Source: Leifsonia virtsii (GTDB lineage Bacteria; Actinomycetota; Actinomycetes; Actinomycetales; Microbacteriaceae). From it: DNA of 64,000 nt. Below the pieces are notes generated by a model, which saw only the letters and a list, made by a program, of their open reading frames with translations, was not told the DNA's origin and made no database searches. Shown here one piece after another: positions 18,079 through 28,203 of the stretch (position 1 is its first letter; every line of letters starts with the position of its first letter). Where the stretch lies: NCBI RefSeq assembly GCF_030433675.1, contig NZ_JAROCB010000002.1, positions 186,001 to 250,000 of the forward strand, given 5' to 3'. The translations under genes and the position numbers were made by a program.

Positions 18079-18492
18079 ATGGACGAGCACAGCCCGGTCT
18101 TCGTGATCTCGATCGCGGCGGAGCTGGCGGGGATGCACCCGCAAACGCTCCGCCAGTACGACCGGCTCGGCCTCGTCAGCCCCAGCCGCACCGCCGGCAA
18201 GTCGCGCCGTTACTCGATGCGCGACGTCGAGAAGCTGCAGGAGATCTCCCGCCTCGGCTCGGAGGGCGTCAGCCTGGAGGGCATCCGCCGCATCCTGGAG
18301 CTCGAGGACCAGGTGAGCGAGCTGCACGGCCGCGTGCGCGAGCTGGAAAGCGCCCTCGCCGACGAGCTCCTGAACCGCCCGGGCCGCCGCGTCTTCGCCG
18401 CGGGCTCCGCCGGAGAGGTCACCCCGCTGCCGACCGGCACCCGCACGCGCCGGAGCACCCAGCTCGTCGTCTGGCGCCCCCTCGGCCGCTGA
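18079..18492 (+). CDS. hspR: heat-shock repressor HspR (MerR family)
   Basis: A 137-residue MerR-type regulator. The N-terminal winged helix is clear: FVISIAAELAGMHPQTLRQYDRLGLVSPSRTAGKSRRYSMRDVEKLQEI, as in HspR. A coiled-coil (ILELEDQVSELHGRVRELESALADELL) and a basic tail follow. HspR binds HAIR sequences with DnaK as co-repressor and releases on heat shock. Three HAIR sites are in the window: two before dnaK and one before clpB. It therefore autoregulates its operon and should also control clpB. Confidence 0.95.
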   Translation: MDEHSPVFVISIAAELAGMHPQTLRQYDRLGLVSPSRTAGKSRRYSMRDVEKLQEISRLGSEGVSLEGIRRILELEDQVSELHGRVRELESALADELLNRPGRRVFAAGSAGEVTPLPTGTRTRRSTQLVVWRPLGR

Positions 18493-18690
<198 letters not shown>

Positions 18691-18703
18691 AGAGCGAGTG
18701 GGC

Positions 18704-19441
18704 CTAGAGGGAGGAGACGCCCTGGCCGACGTACAGGGTGTTCTCGAGGTTGTGCGCCTCCTCGGCCGCGATGTCGTGGTCGATGCCCGCGCGCACCTCG
18801 CGCATCAGCTTGTGCAGCTCGGCGTGCTTCTCCGGCAGCCGGGCGTGGCCGGTGCTTGCCCACAGGTTCGAGGCCGGGAGGGTATCGCCCGCCTCGACGG
18901 CCAGCGTCCACTCCTCCGTCGTCGCGACCGAGGCGAACTCGGACTGCATGGTGACGAGCACCGAGCGGTGGAGGGCGTTCGCCGAGATCGCGCCGGCCTC
19001 GTTGACGAGGTCGAGCGTCCCGGTGGCGTCCGACAGGAACTCGACGGTGAAGCCGAGCTCCGCCGCATCCCGTGCCGTCCCTGCGCAGCAGTGCTGCGTC
19101 ATGTACCCGGCGATCGTCACGGTGTCGACGCCCTCCGACCGCAGCCACGACTCCAGGTCGGTGCCGGGGAATGCCGAGACGCTGCCCTTCGTCACCACGT
19201 GGGCGGGGGTGCGGTCGGCGATCGACTCGTGCAGCGCCGCGCCTGCCGACCCGCGCGCGAACAGGGGAGAGCCCTCGTCCTCGAGGTGCTGCACCACGAC
19301 CACCGGCACGCCGTGGTCGTCGGCCGCACCCCATGCGACCTCGACGTTCGGGATGGACGTCATCAGGTCAGGGAAGCAGATCTTCAGGTTGCCGGTGACG
19401 TACTCGTTCTGCAGGTCGATCACGATCAGCGCGCGCTTCAT
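18704..19441 (-). CDS. isochorismatase-family cysteine hydrolase
   Basis: A 245-residue enzyme of the isochorismatase-like hydrolase superfamily. The catalytic triad is recognisable: Asp9 in ALIVIDLQNEY, Lys in VVTKGSVSAF, and the nucleophilic Cys in GYMTQHCCAGTARDA, with the expected cis-peptide region before it. The family cleaves amides (nicotinamide, N-carbamoyl compounds) or vinyl ethers; the particular substrate is not evident. A C-terminal extension of ~40 residues (HAELHKLMREVRAGIDHDIAAEEAHNLEN) is longer than in nicotinamidases. A -10 TAGAGT lies 6 nt before the ATG (leaderless). It is a single-gene unit. Confidence 0.88.
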   Translation of the reverse strand: MKRALIVIDLQNEYVTGNLKICFPDLMTSIPNVEVAWGAADDHGVPVVVVQHLEDEGSPLFARGSAGAALHESIADRTPAHVVTKGSVSAFPGTDLESWLRSEGVDTVTIAGYMTQHCCAGTARDAAELGFTVEFLSDATGTLDLVNEAGAISANALHRSVLVTMQSEFASVATTEEWTLAVEAGDTLPASNLWASTGHARLPEKHAELHKLMREVRAGIDHDIAAEEAHNLENTLYVGQGVSSL

Positions 19442-19466
19442 GCGAGCACTCTAGCGAGCGCCGCCG

Positions 19467-20234
19467 TCAGCCGCAGATCTCGGGGCGGACGGTCTCTTCC
19501 GTGCCGACCTGGATGCCGCGGACGATCCCGGTGTCGTTGTACGCCGCGAACACGATCCAGTTCCCGTTTCCGTCAGTGATCGCGTAGTTGTCGAACACGC
19601 CGAAGTAGGATCCGTGCGTCGCGATGTCCGGGTAGGCCGCCAGCAGTTCCTCGCGCGTCGAACCGATACCGATTCCGGCGGCCGTGAGCGGCGGCCCCTG
19701 GACCCCCTTGATGCCCAGCCCGAGCTGGATCGAGTCCACCGTGCGCCCGTCGGTTCCGTACGTGAGAGCCACCAGGGGTGCGCCGTCGCGCGTGTAGTAG
19801 CGGACCGGACATTCGTCCTGGTCCTCAAGGACGTAGCCGCCCATCACCGAGTCGGCGTCACCCGCCGCCATGCCGACCGACAGGGGGCCGACCGTACCGA
19901 ACCCGATCACCCAGGTGGCCGGGTCGTCGGTCATGGCCGGGGCGGGAGGCGGCGTCGGCGTCGCTGTCGCTGTCGCTGTCGGCGACGGCGACAGCGAGGG
20001 CGGTGCACTCGTGGCGGCGACCGGCGGCTGCGACTCGGGAAGCCGGAGCACGCCGGACATCGCCAGCGCGACACCGCCCGTCGAGAGCCCGAGGGCTGCG
20101 ATCACCAGCGCGACGACGAGAGCGACCCTGCGGAAGCCGCTGGGCGGTCCCGGGATCGTGCCCTCCGCATTCTCGACGAGCATGCGGCGAACCAGGGACG
20201 CGCGGCGCGGGTCGAACGTGGGCTGCTCGGTCAT
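19467..20234 (-). CDS. membrane-anchored protein coupled to ECF sigma factor
   Basis: A 255-residue protein not recognised as a named family. A ~35-residue cytoplasmic N-terminus (TFDPRRASLVRRMLVENAEG) precedes one membrane segment (residues ~36–60). A Pro/Ser/Thr-rich extracellular linker follows (PPSLSPSPTATATATPTPPP, encoded by a short sequence repeat). The extracellular domain of ~150 residues (WVIGFGTVGPLSVGMAAGDADSVMGGYVLEDQDECPVRYY...) contains ISTRxELLAAYPD-like elements. Its ATG overlaps the sigma factor stop. By position and topology it is a candidate anti-sigma factor or sensor, but no zinc anti-sigma HxxxCxxC motif is visible. Confidence 0.7.
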   Translation of the reverse strand: MTEQPTFDPRRASLVRRMLVENAEGTIPGPPSGFRRVALVVALVIAALGLSTGGVALAMSGVLRLPESQPPVAATSAPPSLSPSPTATATATPTPPPAPAMTDDPATWVIGFGTVGPLSVGMAAGDADSVMGGYVLEDQDECPVRYYTRDGAPLVALTYGTDGRTVDSIQLGLGIKGVQGPPLTAAGIGIGSTREELLAAYPDIATHGSYFGVFDNYAITDGNGNWIVFAAYNDTGIVRGIQVGTEETVRPEICG

Positions 20235-20785
20235 CGCGCACCTCCTGCGGTGAGTTCTTCGGTGGGGGTGTCATTCATGAGGGCGGCCAGGCGCGCCTTC
20301 GCACGCGACAGCCGGGATTTCACCGTCCCGAGCGGAACACCGAGGGCCTCTGCGGCCGCCGCCAGCGGCAGCTCCTCGACGACGCAGAGCGAGACGACGT
20401 CGCGATCGCGGGACGAGAGCCGCTCGAACGCCGTCCGGATGGACGCATGACGCGGCCAGGCGTCCAGCTGCTCGTCGACCTGCGGGGCGAAGTCCGCTTC
20501 CTCCTCCAGTGCCGACAGCCGCGCCATAGCACGGCGGTGCCGCCGCAGCGCCCGGTCGTGGTTGCTGGCGACGTGGTTGGTCGTCACCAGCAGCCAGGGG
20601 AGCGGCGAGCCGTCGACGAGCCGGATCGCGGCGCGTCTGCGCCAGGCCTCCAGGAACACGAGGGCGGTGATGTCCTCCGCGTCCTGGCGCGATGCCGCGT
20701 GCCTCGACGCGTGCCGGAAGACCCGGTCGCGGTGCTCGTCGAACAGCTCGCCGAACCGGCGGGCCTCGAGCGGAGTCGTCTTCAT
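20231..20785 (-). CDS. ECF-type RNA polymerase sigma factor
   Basis: A 184-residue sigma-70-family protein with only regions 2 and 4. Region 2 reads FGELFDEHRDRVFRHASRHAASRQDAEDITALVFLEAWRRR; region 4 reads AFERLSSRDRDVVSLCVVEELPLAAAAEALGVPLGTVKSRLSRAKARL, a clear helix-turn-helix. The start is ATG 20785; upstream codons to 21010 run into the divergent tdh gene and are not family-like. The stop overlaps the start of the membrane protein downstream, so the two are a coupled sigma/partner pair. Upstream GGAACC on the minus strand could be an ECF-type -35, hinting at autoregulation, but this is weak. Confidence 0.9.
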   Translation of the reverse strand: MKTTPLEARRFGELFDEHRDRVFRHASRHAASRQDAEDITALVFLEAWRRRAAIRLVDGSPLPWLLVTTNHVASNHDRALRRHRRAMARLSALEEEADFAPQVDEQLDAWPRHASIRTAFERLSSRDRDVVSLCVVEELPLAAAAEALGVPLGTVKSRLSRAKARLAALMNDTPTEELTAGGAR

Positions 20786-20897
20786 ACCCTGATATGTCCG
20801 TTGTGTCGTCACGGGTTCCCTCACCGGAAACCCTGCGCCGAATCTAGCGTCCGGACGGCGTTCGTCGTGCAGCTCCCTACGGCCCGTGTCGCGCAGG

Positions 20898-20903
20898 TAG
20901 GCT
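20898..20903 (+). promoter_or_regulatory. candidate -10 for tdh-kbl
   Basis: TAGGCT lies about 77 nt upstream of the tdh ATG in the divergent gap with the sigma factor gene. It would give a short 5' leader carrying the Shine-Dalgarno CACGAGGA before tdh. Confidence 0.35.
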
Positions 20904-20979
20904 CTCTCTCGGCCGTATCCCGCCCACAAGGCGCGGCGGCCGCGCGACGAAGCACACCACTCCCACGAGGAAGCCTGCG

Positions 20980-22023
20980 ATGAGAGCCCTGTACAAGAGC
21001 GAGGCCGCACCCGGTCTCCAGCTGGTCGACGTCCCGGAGCCCGAGATGGGTCCGGCGGATGTCCGGATCCGCGTCCTTCGCACCGGCATCTGCGGAACCG
21101 ACCTGCACATCCAGCGCTGGGACGACTGGGCGGCCTCCGCCGTGAAGGCGCCGCTCATCCCCGGCCACGAGTTCTTCGGCGAGGTCGTCGAGGTCGGTCC
21201 GCTCGTGCACGACGTCGAGGTCGGCGACCTGGTCTCCGGCGAGGGCCACATCGTCTGCGGCACCTGCCGCAACTGCCGCGCCGGCCGCCGCCAGATGTGC
21301 ATCCGCACGCAGGGCGTTGGCGTGCAGCGCGACGGCGCCTTCGCGGAGCAGCTGGTGCTCCCGGCCACGAACGTCTGGGTGCACCACAGCGCCATCGAGC
21401 CGGAGGTCGGCGCGCTGTTCGACCCGCTCGGCAACGCCGTGCACACGGCGCTCGCCTTCCCGGTCGTCGGCGAGGACGTGCTGGTCACCGGATGCGGCCC
21501 GATCGGACTCATGGCGATCGCCGTCGCCCGCCACGTCGGCGCACGGTTCATCGTCGGCACCGACGTCAGCGCGCAGCGCCTGGAGCTCGCCCGCGGGATG
21601 GGCGCCGACTTCACCGTGGACGTCTCGAAGCACGACATCCGCGAGGCGCAGAAGGCGCTCGGCATGCGGGAGGGCTTCGACGTCGGGTTCGAGATGAGCG
21701 GGGCGCCGACCGCGCTGCCGTCGATGATCGGGAACATGAACCACGGCGGCCGCATCGCCATGCTGGGGCTCCCGTCCGAGAAGATCGCGGTCGACTGGGG
21801 GATCGTCGTCACGCACATGCTGACGCTGAAGGGAATCTACGGCCGCGAGATGTTCGAGACCTGGAACGCCATGGGCGCGATGCTGCAGACCTCCGCGGAG
21901 CTGCACGACGCCATCGCGTCGATCGTCTCGGACCGCTTCCCCGCACGTGACTGGGAGAAGGGCTTCGCCGCGGCGGCCGCGGCGGGCGGCGGCAAGGTCA
22001 TCCTCGACTGGACGGAGGTCTAG
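20980..22023 (+). CDS. tdh: L-threonine 3-dehydrogenase
   Basis: A 347-residue zinc-dependent medium-chain dehydrogenase that oxidises L-threonine to 2-amino-3-ketobutyrate with NAD+. Catalytic zinc ligands are in [14 protein letters not shown] (Cys) and [15 protein letters not shown] (His-Glu). The structural zinc cluster is [14 protein letters not shown], and the nucleotide-binding element is [27 protein letters not shown] is diagnostic for threonine dehydrogenase within this family. It is followed 2 nt later by kbl, the next enzyme of the same pathway, so the pair turns threonine into glycine plus acetyl-CoA. Confidence 0.96.
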   Translation: MRALYKSEAAPGLQLVDVPEPEMGPADVRIRVLRTGICGTDLHIQRWDDWAASAVKAPLIPGHEFFGEVVEVGPLVHDVEVGDLVSGEGHIVCGTCRNCRAGRRQMCIRTQGVGVQRDGAFAEQLVLPATNVWVHHSAIEPEVGALFDPLGNAVHTALAFPVVGEDVLVTGCGPIGLMAIAVARHVGARFIVGTDVSAQRLELARGMGADFTVDVSKHDIREAQKALGMREGFDVGFEMSGAPTALPSMIGNMNHGGRIAMLGLPSEKIAVDWGIVVTHMLTLKGIYGREMFETWNAMGAMLQTSAELHDAIASIVSDRFPARDWEKGFAAAAAAGGGKVILDWTEV

Positions 22024-22025
22024 AC

Positions 22026-23213
<1,188 letters not shown>

Positions 23214-23224
23214 CCGGGCCGTGG

Positions 23225-23275
23225 CTCGTCACGAATCGCGCGCTTTCGTCACGAATCGCCGCGATTCGTGACGAG
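23225..23275. repeat. three TTCGTSACGAA palindromes, 20-bp phased
   Basis: Copies of the 11-bp palindrome begin at 23225 (first base C), 23245 and 23265 (last base G), exactly 20 bp apart, between the convergent kbl and esterase genes. It is the same unit and phase as the array at 9439–9562. Confidence 0.85.
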
Positions 23276-23286
23276 TGGCGGGCGAC

Positions 23287-24663
23287 TCAGTCGTCGAGCG
23301 GCGTGCGGCGCAGCACGACGCCGCGTCGCGCGAAGAACAGCGCGAGCGTCACGATCAGGAAGAGCGCGAGCACCGACAGGTCGACCATCGCGACCGTGCC
23401 GGCGACCGCGGCCGCCTGCGTCACGGCACAGGGCCGCGCGGTCTGGTCGGCGGGGCACAGCAGCCGGTCGCCTGCACCCGTCGCACCGGCCTTCAGCCAC
23501 GACCCGATCAGCTGGTTGTACCCGGTCTCGAGCCCCTTCGTGAGGGTGGGGCCGGAATGGCCCTCACCCGGGACGGCCCAATAGGTGACCTTCCAGCCGG
23601 CGTTCTCGGCGGCGGTCGCCGTCGCCTCGACCTGGGGCCGGAAGTGGTCGTCCTCCTGGCCGGTCACGAAGATGCCGACGGTCGGCTGCGGATAGTCGCG
23701 CGAGGCGAGGACGTTCGCCGGCCAGGTCGCCTCGAACGCCGCCTGGTCGCCGCCGAAGTACGTGTTGCGCGTGAAGACCGGCCGGTGCTCGCCCGGCTTG
23801 TCGGGTCCGGAGACGTCGATGACGGCGCCCCACTTCTCGGGATACTTCGCCGCCAGGTACACCGCGCACTCTCCACCGTGGGAGAACCCGGCGATGACCC
23901 GCTGGGTGCGGTCGCGCGAGACGGGGAGGTTGGCGTCGATCCAGGCCGGGACGTCCTTCGACAGGTACGTGTCGAGCTTTCCGGCGGAGGTGTCGGCGCA
24001 CGGCGGGTTCTTGTCGATGGCGCCGAGCTGGTCGACCACGAGCACGAACGGCGCCTGCGCGAGCCGGTCGTCGCCGAGGCCGTGCAGCGCGTCGAGCGTC
24101 GCCCCGAGGGTCGGGTTGCCCGGCTGGCCCATCATCATCTCCACCACCGGGCGGGTGCCGGACGGGTCGCGCAGCCAGCCGGAGGGCACGAACAGGTGCG
24201 CCTCGCGAGCGGAGAAGCCGGACGCCGTCGGCGGGATGCGCACCGACAGCTGGTACCCGTCGGCGAGGGTCTTCTCGTTCACCGGCACCGCGTGCCCCGC
24301 CACGGTCGCGCTCGCGAACCCGGGCACCGCGGCGGCGCACAGCACGGCGACGGCCGACGCGGCCGCGAGCCCGGCGATCGTCGCCCGCAGCGCCCGCCGG
24401 TCCGCCGACTGCACCAGGTCGCCGATGGCGAGCGGCACGACGGTGGCGGCGAGCAGCAGCACGAACCATCCCGCGCCCACCAGGTCGGGGCGGGGGAGGA
24501 GCAGGACGCCGAGGACCACGAGCACGAGGCCCACGACCTGGCCGGCCACGACGGCGACGACCGTGCCGGTCGCACGGAGTCGCCACGCCCTGCGCGCGAA
24601 CCGGTACGCCGGGTACGCGCCGACGAGCACGAGGGCGGCTGCGAGCCAGGCGACGGGGGACAT
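23287..24663 (-). CDS. membrane-anchored esterase, α/β hydrolase fold
   Basis: A 458-residue protein starting at ATG 24663. Four N-terminal membrane segments (residues ~5–120, e.g. GTVVAVVAGQVVGLVLVVLGVLLL) lead to an extracytoplasmic esterase domain of the esterase-D/putative esterase type. The nucleophile elbow is VIAGFSHGGECAVYLAAKYPEKWGAVIDVSG and the catalytic His lies in AVPGEGHSGPTL. A final hydrophobic helix near the C-terminus (VDLSVLALFLIVTLALFFARR) follows. This layout resembles actinobacterial mycolyltransferase-like or lipid-linked esterases, but the substrate is unknown. TAGACT 7 nt before the ATG suggests leaderless expression. It is divergent from corA. Confidence 0.82.
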   Translation of the reverse strand: MSPVAWLAAALVLVGAYPAYRFARRAWRLRATGTVVAVVAGQVVGLVLVVLGVLLLPRPDLVGAGWFVLLLAATVVPLAIGDLVQSADRRALRATIAGLAAASAVAVLCAAAVPGFASATVAGHAVPVNEKTLADGYQLSVRIPPTASGFSAREAHLFVPSGWLRDPSGTRPVVEMMMGQPGNPTLGATLDALHGLGDDRLAQAPFVLVVDQLGAIDKNPPCADTSAGKLDTYLSKDVPAWIDANLPVSRDRTQRVIAGFSHGGECAVYLAAKYPEKWGAVIDVSGPDKPGEHRPVFTRNTYFGGDQAAFEATWPANVLASRDYPQPTVGIFVTGQEDDHFRPQVEATATAAENAGWKVTYWAVPGEGHSGPTLTKGLETGYNQLIGSWLKAGATGAGDRLLCPADQTARPCAVTQAAAVAGTVAMVDLSVLALFLIVTLALFFARRGVVLRRTPLDD

Positions 24664-24699
24664 AGCGGTCAGTCTAGGGGCGGTCTCCTGGATGCGAGG

Positions 24700-24705
24700 T
24701 ACGGT
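24700..24705 (+). promoter_or_regulatory. -10 element of leaderless corA
   Basis: TACGGT ends 6 nt before the GTG start at 24712; there is no Shine-Dalgarno. Confidence 0.5.
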
Positions 24706-24711
24706 GGCGAG

Positions 24712-25680
24712 GTGATCGTCGACAACGCCGTGTACGTGGACGGGCTGCGCACCGAGCCGCCGTCGCTGGAGGAGACCTGCGAGACGGTCCGCGACCGCGG
24801 AGGGTTCGCATGGATCGGCCTCTACCGCCCCACCGAGGACGAGCTCGGCGCGGTCGCGAAGGAGTTCGGGCTCCCGCCCCTCGCGGTGGAGGACGCGCTC
24901 TCGGGCCATCAGCGCGCGAAGGTCGAGAAGTACGGCTCGATGCTGTTCGTGGTGCTTCGCCCGGCCGAGTACGTCGATGAGACCGAGAAGGTCGAGTTCG
25001 GCGAGGTGCACCTGTTCCTGGGCGACGACTTCGTCATCACTGTGCGGCACTTCGACAGCCCCGACCTCGCCCGGGTCCGCCGCCGGCTGGAGGGCGACCC
25101 CGCGCTCCTTCGGCACGGTCCGGTCGCGGCGCTGTACGGCGTGCTCGACGAGATCGTCGACGAGTACGCGCCGGTCGTCGCGGGTCTCGAGGACGACATC
25201 GACGAGATCGAGGACCAGCTGTTCTCCGGCGATCGCGGCGTCTCGCGCCGCATCTTCGAGCTCTCGACGGAGGTCATGCACTTCCAGCGCGCGGTCGACC
25301 CGCTGCGCGACGTGATGGGCAGTCTGCGCCAGGGTCTGCTCGCGCGGCAGGAGGATGAGGACCTGCGGGATGCGTTCCGCGATGTCGAGGATCACGTCAT
25401 CCGGGTGACCGAGCGCGCCGACGGGTTCCGCCAGATCCTGCAGAACGCCCTCACCGTCCACACCGCCCTGGTCGGCCAGCAGCAGAACGACGAGGTCAAG
25501 AAGATCTCCGGCTGGGCCGCCATCCTGTTCACCCCGACGCTCGTGGGAACCGTGTACGGCATGAACTTCCGCATCATGCCCGAGCTGCACTGGGCGTTCG
25601 GCTATCCCTACGCGCTCCTCCTGATGCTCGCGATGGGCGTCGGCCTCTACGTCATCTTCAAGCGCAAGCACTGGATCTGA
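24712..25680 (+). CDS. corA: magnesium/cobalt transporter CorA
   Basis: A 322-residue CorA-type divalent metal channel. The cytoplasmic α/β domain and long stalk helix (residues ~1–260) precede two membrane helices. The signature GMN is present in GTVYGMNFRIMPELHWAFGYPYALLLM, with the periplasmic loop acid. The C-terminus is basic (FKRKHWI), as usual. The start is GTG 24712, with VDNAVYVDGLRTEPPSLEE typical for actinobacterial members. It stands as a single gene divergent from the esterase gene. Confidence 0.95.
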   Translation: MIVDNAVYVDGLRTEPPSLEETCETVRDRGGFAWIGLYRPTEDELGAVAKEFGLPPLAVEDALSGHQRAKVEKYGSMLFVVLRPAEYVDETEKVEFGEVHLFLGDDFVITVRHFDSPDLARVRRRLEGDPALLRHGPVAALYGVLDEIVDEYAPVVAGLEDDIDEIEDQLFSGDRGVSRRIFELSTEVMHFQRAVDPLRDVMGSLRQGLLARQEDEDLRDAFRDVEDHVIRVTERADGFRQILQNALTVHTALVGQQQNDEVKKISGWAAILFTPTLVGTVYGMNFRIMPELHWAFGYPYALLLMLAMGVGLYVIFKRKHWI

Positions 25681-25695
25681 CCCGCCCCCAGCCGT

Positions 25696-25752
25696 CAGCT
25701 CCTGAGTTCTTCGAGCGACACGCCGCGCGGAGGTCGAAGAACTCAGGAGCTG
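25696..25752. repeat. 19-bp inverted repeat, CAGCTCCTGAG family, copy 1
   Basis: CAGCTCCTGAGTTCTTCGA (25696–25714) pairs perfectly with its complement at 25734–25752 over a 19-nt loop. It separates convergent corA and tetR and overlaps the tetR stop. The same arms, same loop length and same convergent setting recur at 33592–33648, so it is a dispersed element that may serve as a bidirectional terminator. Confidence 0.85.
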
Positions 25753-26447
25753 GGGGCCTGGGAGGCGGAGGTGGCGCCGGTGTGGAGGCGCGCGTAGCCG
25801 TCGCGGAGGCCGTCGAGCAGCGCGCGCAGGCCGATCTCGAAGGCGGCGTCGGCCGGCGGTGTGTCGCCGAGAGCGGTTGAGCGGGCGCGGTAGGCGGACG
25901 CGAACGCGGGCACGGCGTCGTCGGCTCCGGCAGGGTCGAACATGTCGGCCGGGGCGATCGCGTCGAGCGCCGATCCGAGGATGAACGACTCCACCGCGAC
26001 GATGGTGGGCAGCACCTCCGGCTCCGGCCATCCCGCGCGCACGAGTGCGGCGACCACGGTGTCGTACATGTGCATCGTGCGCAGCGCGCCGGTCAGCGGG
26101 AGCGTCGCGAGCAGCGCGATGGTCGGCGGATGCGCGGCGAACGCCACGCGGTACGAGCGCGCCCACGCGAGCATCGCCGCATCCCACGGTTCGGTCGCGA
26201 ACACGCCGACGTCGATGCGGTCGGAGACGAGCTCGCGGACCGCCGCGATCACGTCCTCCTTGCCGTCGACATGGTTGTAGAGGGCGCTGGGCCGCACACG
26301 CAGCGCCTGCGCCAGGCGGGCCATCGTGAAGCCGTCCGCGCCCGATTCGTCGAGCAGGCGGAGGGCCGCGTGGGCGATGAGGTCGCGGGTGAGGACGGTC
26401 GTCCGGGGGCGGCCCGCGCGGCGGGCCGGGCGATCGACTTCGGCCAT
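25743..26447 (-). CDS. TetR-family transcriptional regulator
   Basis: A 234-residue TetR-type repressor. The N-terminal helix-turn-helix is clear: LTRDLIAHAALRLLDESGADGFTMARLAQALRVRPSALYNHVDGKEDVIAAV. The C-terminal ligand-binding domain is all helical and of the tetracyclin-repressor-like C-terminal type, without recognisable ligand residues. The ribosome-binding site is GGAGGGGA. It is divergent from an amidohydrolase–permease pair, with a near-perfect palindrome in the gap, so it most likely represses both itself and that pair. Confidence 0.9.
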   Translation of the reverse strand: MAEVDRPARRAGRPRTTVLTRDLIAHAALRLLDESGADGFTMARLAQALRVRPSALYNHVDGKEDVIAAVRELVSDRIDVGVFATEPWDAAMLAWARSYRVAFAAHPPTIALLATLPLTGALRTMHMYDTVVAALVRAGWPEPEVLPTIVAVESFILGSALDAIAPADMFDPAGADDAVPAFASAYRARSTALGDTPPADAAFEIGLRALLDGLRDGYARLHTGATSASQAPSS

Positions 26448-26489
26448 TGCTCTTCCCCTCCGGCTCGATCACACCCTAGTATCCGACGT

Positions 26490-26514
26490 AATAAAAGAAC
26501 GCCGTTCATTTATT
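26490..26514. promoter_or_regulatory. TetR operator palindrome
   Basis: Two 12-bp arms, AATAAAAGAACG and CGTTCATTTATT, surround a single C with one mismatch. It is AT-rich in a GC-rich context and lies 18 bp before the amidohydrolase ATG and 43 bp before the tetR start, where it would cover both promoters. Confidence 0.75.
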
Positions 26515-26531
26515 CGTAACACGGAGGTTGC

Positions 26532-28154
26532 ATGCCCACGACCGTCTTCACCAACGGGACGATCCTCTCGAGCTACCGCGCGGACGCCGACGAGCACACT
26601 GCGGCCGCGGTCGAGGACGGCCGCATCGTCGCGGTCGGCGCCGACGCCCTCGCGCTGCGCGGGACCGCCGAGGAGACCGTCGACCTGCTCGGCGGCATAC
26701 TCGCCCCCGCGTTCGGCGACGGCCACGCGCACCCGCTGCAGGGCGGCCTGGAGAAGCTCGGACCGCAGGTGCGCGGCTGCGGCTCGGTCGACGAGATCGT
26801 CGCCTGCGTGAAGGAGTGGGCGGACGCCCATCCCGAGCAGGAGTGGATCTACGGCGCCAGCTACGACGCGACCCTCGCCGCAGAGGGACTCTTCGACGCG
26901 CGCTGGCTCGACGCCGCCGTGCCCGACCGCCCCGTCGTGCTGCGCGCGTGGGACTATCACACGGTCTGGGTGAACTCGGAGGCGCTGCGCCGCGCCGGGA
27001 TCGACGCGACGACGCCGGAGCCGGCGCTCGGCCGCATCCCGCGCCGTCCCGACGGGGAACCGCTCGGCATCCTGCAGGAGCCGGGCGCCGTCGACCTGCT
27101 GGTCCCGGTCGAGCCGGGCCGCACGCACGACGAGCGCGTCGAGGCGCTGCGGCTCGCGACCGCCGAGTACGCCGGGCTCGGGATCGCGTGGGTGCAGGAC
27201 GCCTGGGTCGAGCAGCCCGAGGTGGAGGCGTACCTGGAGGCGTCCTCCCGCGGTCTGCTGTCCACCCGCGTCAACCTGGCCCTCCGCGCCGACCCGCTGC
27301 GCTGGCGCGACCAGGTGCCCGAGTTCGTCGAGTCGCGCCGCCGCGTCGAGGAGCTCGGCGACCCGCTGCTCACCGCCGGGACGGTCAAGGTCTTCGTCGA
27401 CGGCGTCATCGAGAACCACACCGCCGCCATGCTCGCCGACTACACCGACACCCCCGGCGACCGTGGCCTCCCGAATTGGGATGCGCGCGAGCTCGCCGCC
27501 GCGGCCGTCACCTTCGACAAGCTCGGCTTCCAGTTGCACCTGCACGCCATCGGGGACGCCGCCACCCGCACCGCCCTCGACGTCTTCGAGGAGGTGGAGC
27601 GCAGCAACGGCGCCCGCGACCGCCGCCCCGTGATTGCGCACGTGCAGGTGGTCGACCCGGTCGACCTGCCGCGCTTCGCCGCCCTCGGCGTCATCGCCAA
27701 CTTCGAACCGCTCTGGGCGCAGCTGGACCCGATGATGGTCGCCCTGACCATCCCGCGTCTCGGCCCCGAGCGCGAACGACTGCAGTACCCCATCCGCACG
27801 CTGCTCGGCTCTGCCGCGATCTCCTTCGGGAGCGACTGGCCGGTCAGCAGCGCCGACTGGCGGCCGGGCGTCGCGACGGCGGTCACCCGCCAGACCGACG
27901 ACCGGGTGCCTGCGGGTGGATGGACCCCCGCCGAGCGCATCCCGCTCACCGACGCGCTGGAGGCCTACTCCTCCGGCGTCGCCCGCCAGGCCTTCGCCCG
28001 CACAGAGCGCGGCGAGCTGCGTCCGGGGTCCGCCCCGGACCTGGTCTGGCTCGACACCGACCCGCGTCACGTGGAGCCGCACGACCTGCGGTCCGTCCGC
28101 GTGCTCGGAACCTGGGTCGCCGGCGTCCGCCGCGCGGCCACCGTACGGAGCTGA
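26532..28154 (+). CDS. metal-dependent amidohydrolase, YtcJ type
   Basis: A 540-residue enzyme of the amidohydrolase superfamily (YtcJ/LAF3-like). Metal ligands are visible: the HxH motif in FGDGHAHPLQGG, His in FQLHLHAIGDAATRTAL and VIAHVQVVDP, and Asp in ISFGSDWPVSS. The N- and C-terminal β-sandwich that flanks the barrel is present (VAVGADALALRGTAEETVDL; APDLVWLDTDPRHVEP). Substrates in this family are mostly unknown amides or formamides. The ribosome-binding site is ACGGAGG. It is in one operon with an APC permease that probably brings in its substrate, under TetR control. Confidence 0.9.
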   Translation: MPTTVFTNGTILSSYRADADEHTAAAVEDGRIVAVGADALALRGTAEETVDLLGGILAPAFGDGHAHPLQGGLEKLGPQVRGCGSVDEIVACVKEWADAHPEQEWIYGASYDATLAAEGLFDARWLDAAVPDRPVVLRAWDYHTVWVNSEALRRAGIDATTPEPALGRIPRRPDGEPLGILQEPGAVDLLVPVEPGRTHDERVEALRLATAEYAGLGIAWVQDAWVEQPEVEAYLEASSRGLLSTRVNLALRADPLRWRDQVPEFVESRRRVEELGDPLLTAGTVKVFVDGVIENHTAAMLADYTDTPGDRGLPNWDARELAAAAVTFDKLGFQLHLHAIGDAATRTALDVFEEVERSNGARDRRPVIAHVQVVDPVDLPRFAALGVIANFEPLWAQLDPMMVALTIPRLGPERERLQYPIRTLLGSAAISFGSDWPVSSADWRPGVATAVTRQTDDRVPAGGWTPAERIPLTDALEAYSSGVARQAFARTERGELRPGSAPDLVWLDTDPRHVEPHDLRSVRVLGTWVAGVRRAATVRS

Positions 28155-28203
28155 TACACCCCACCCCATCGCACTGCACCACTCATCAGAGAGGCAGCAC
28201 CAC

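Noticed and set aside
23287-26472. 1061-codon open frame on the minus strand across esterase, corA and tetR
   Set aside because: The part beyond 24663 is antisense to corA and out of frame with tetR; GC bias creates such long open frames. Only 23287–24663 is a gene.
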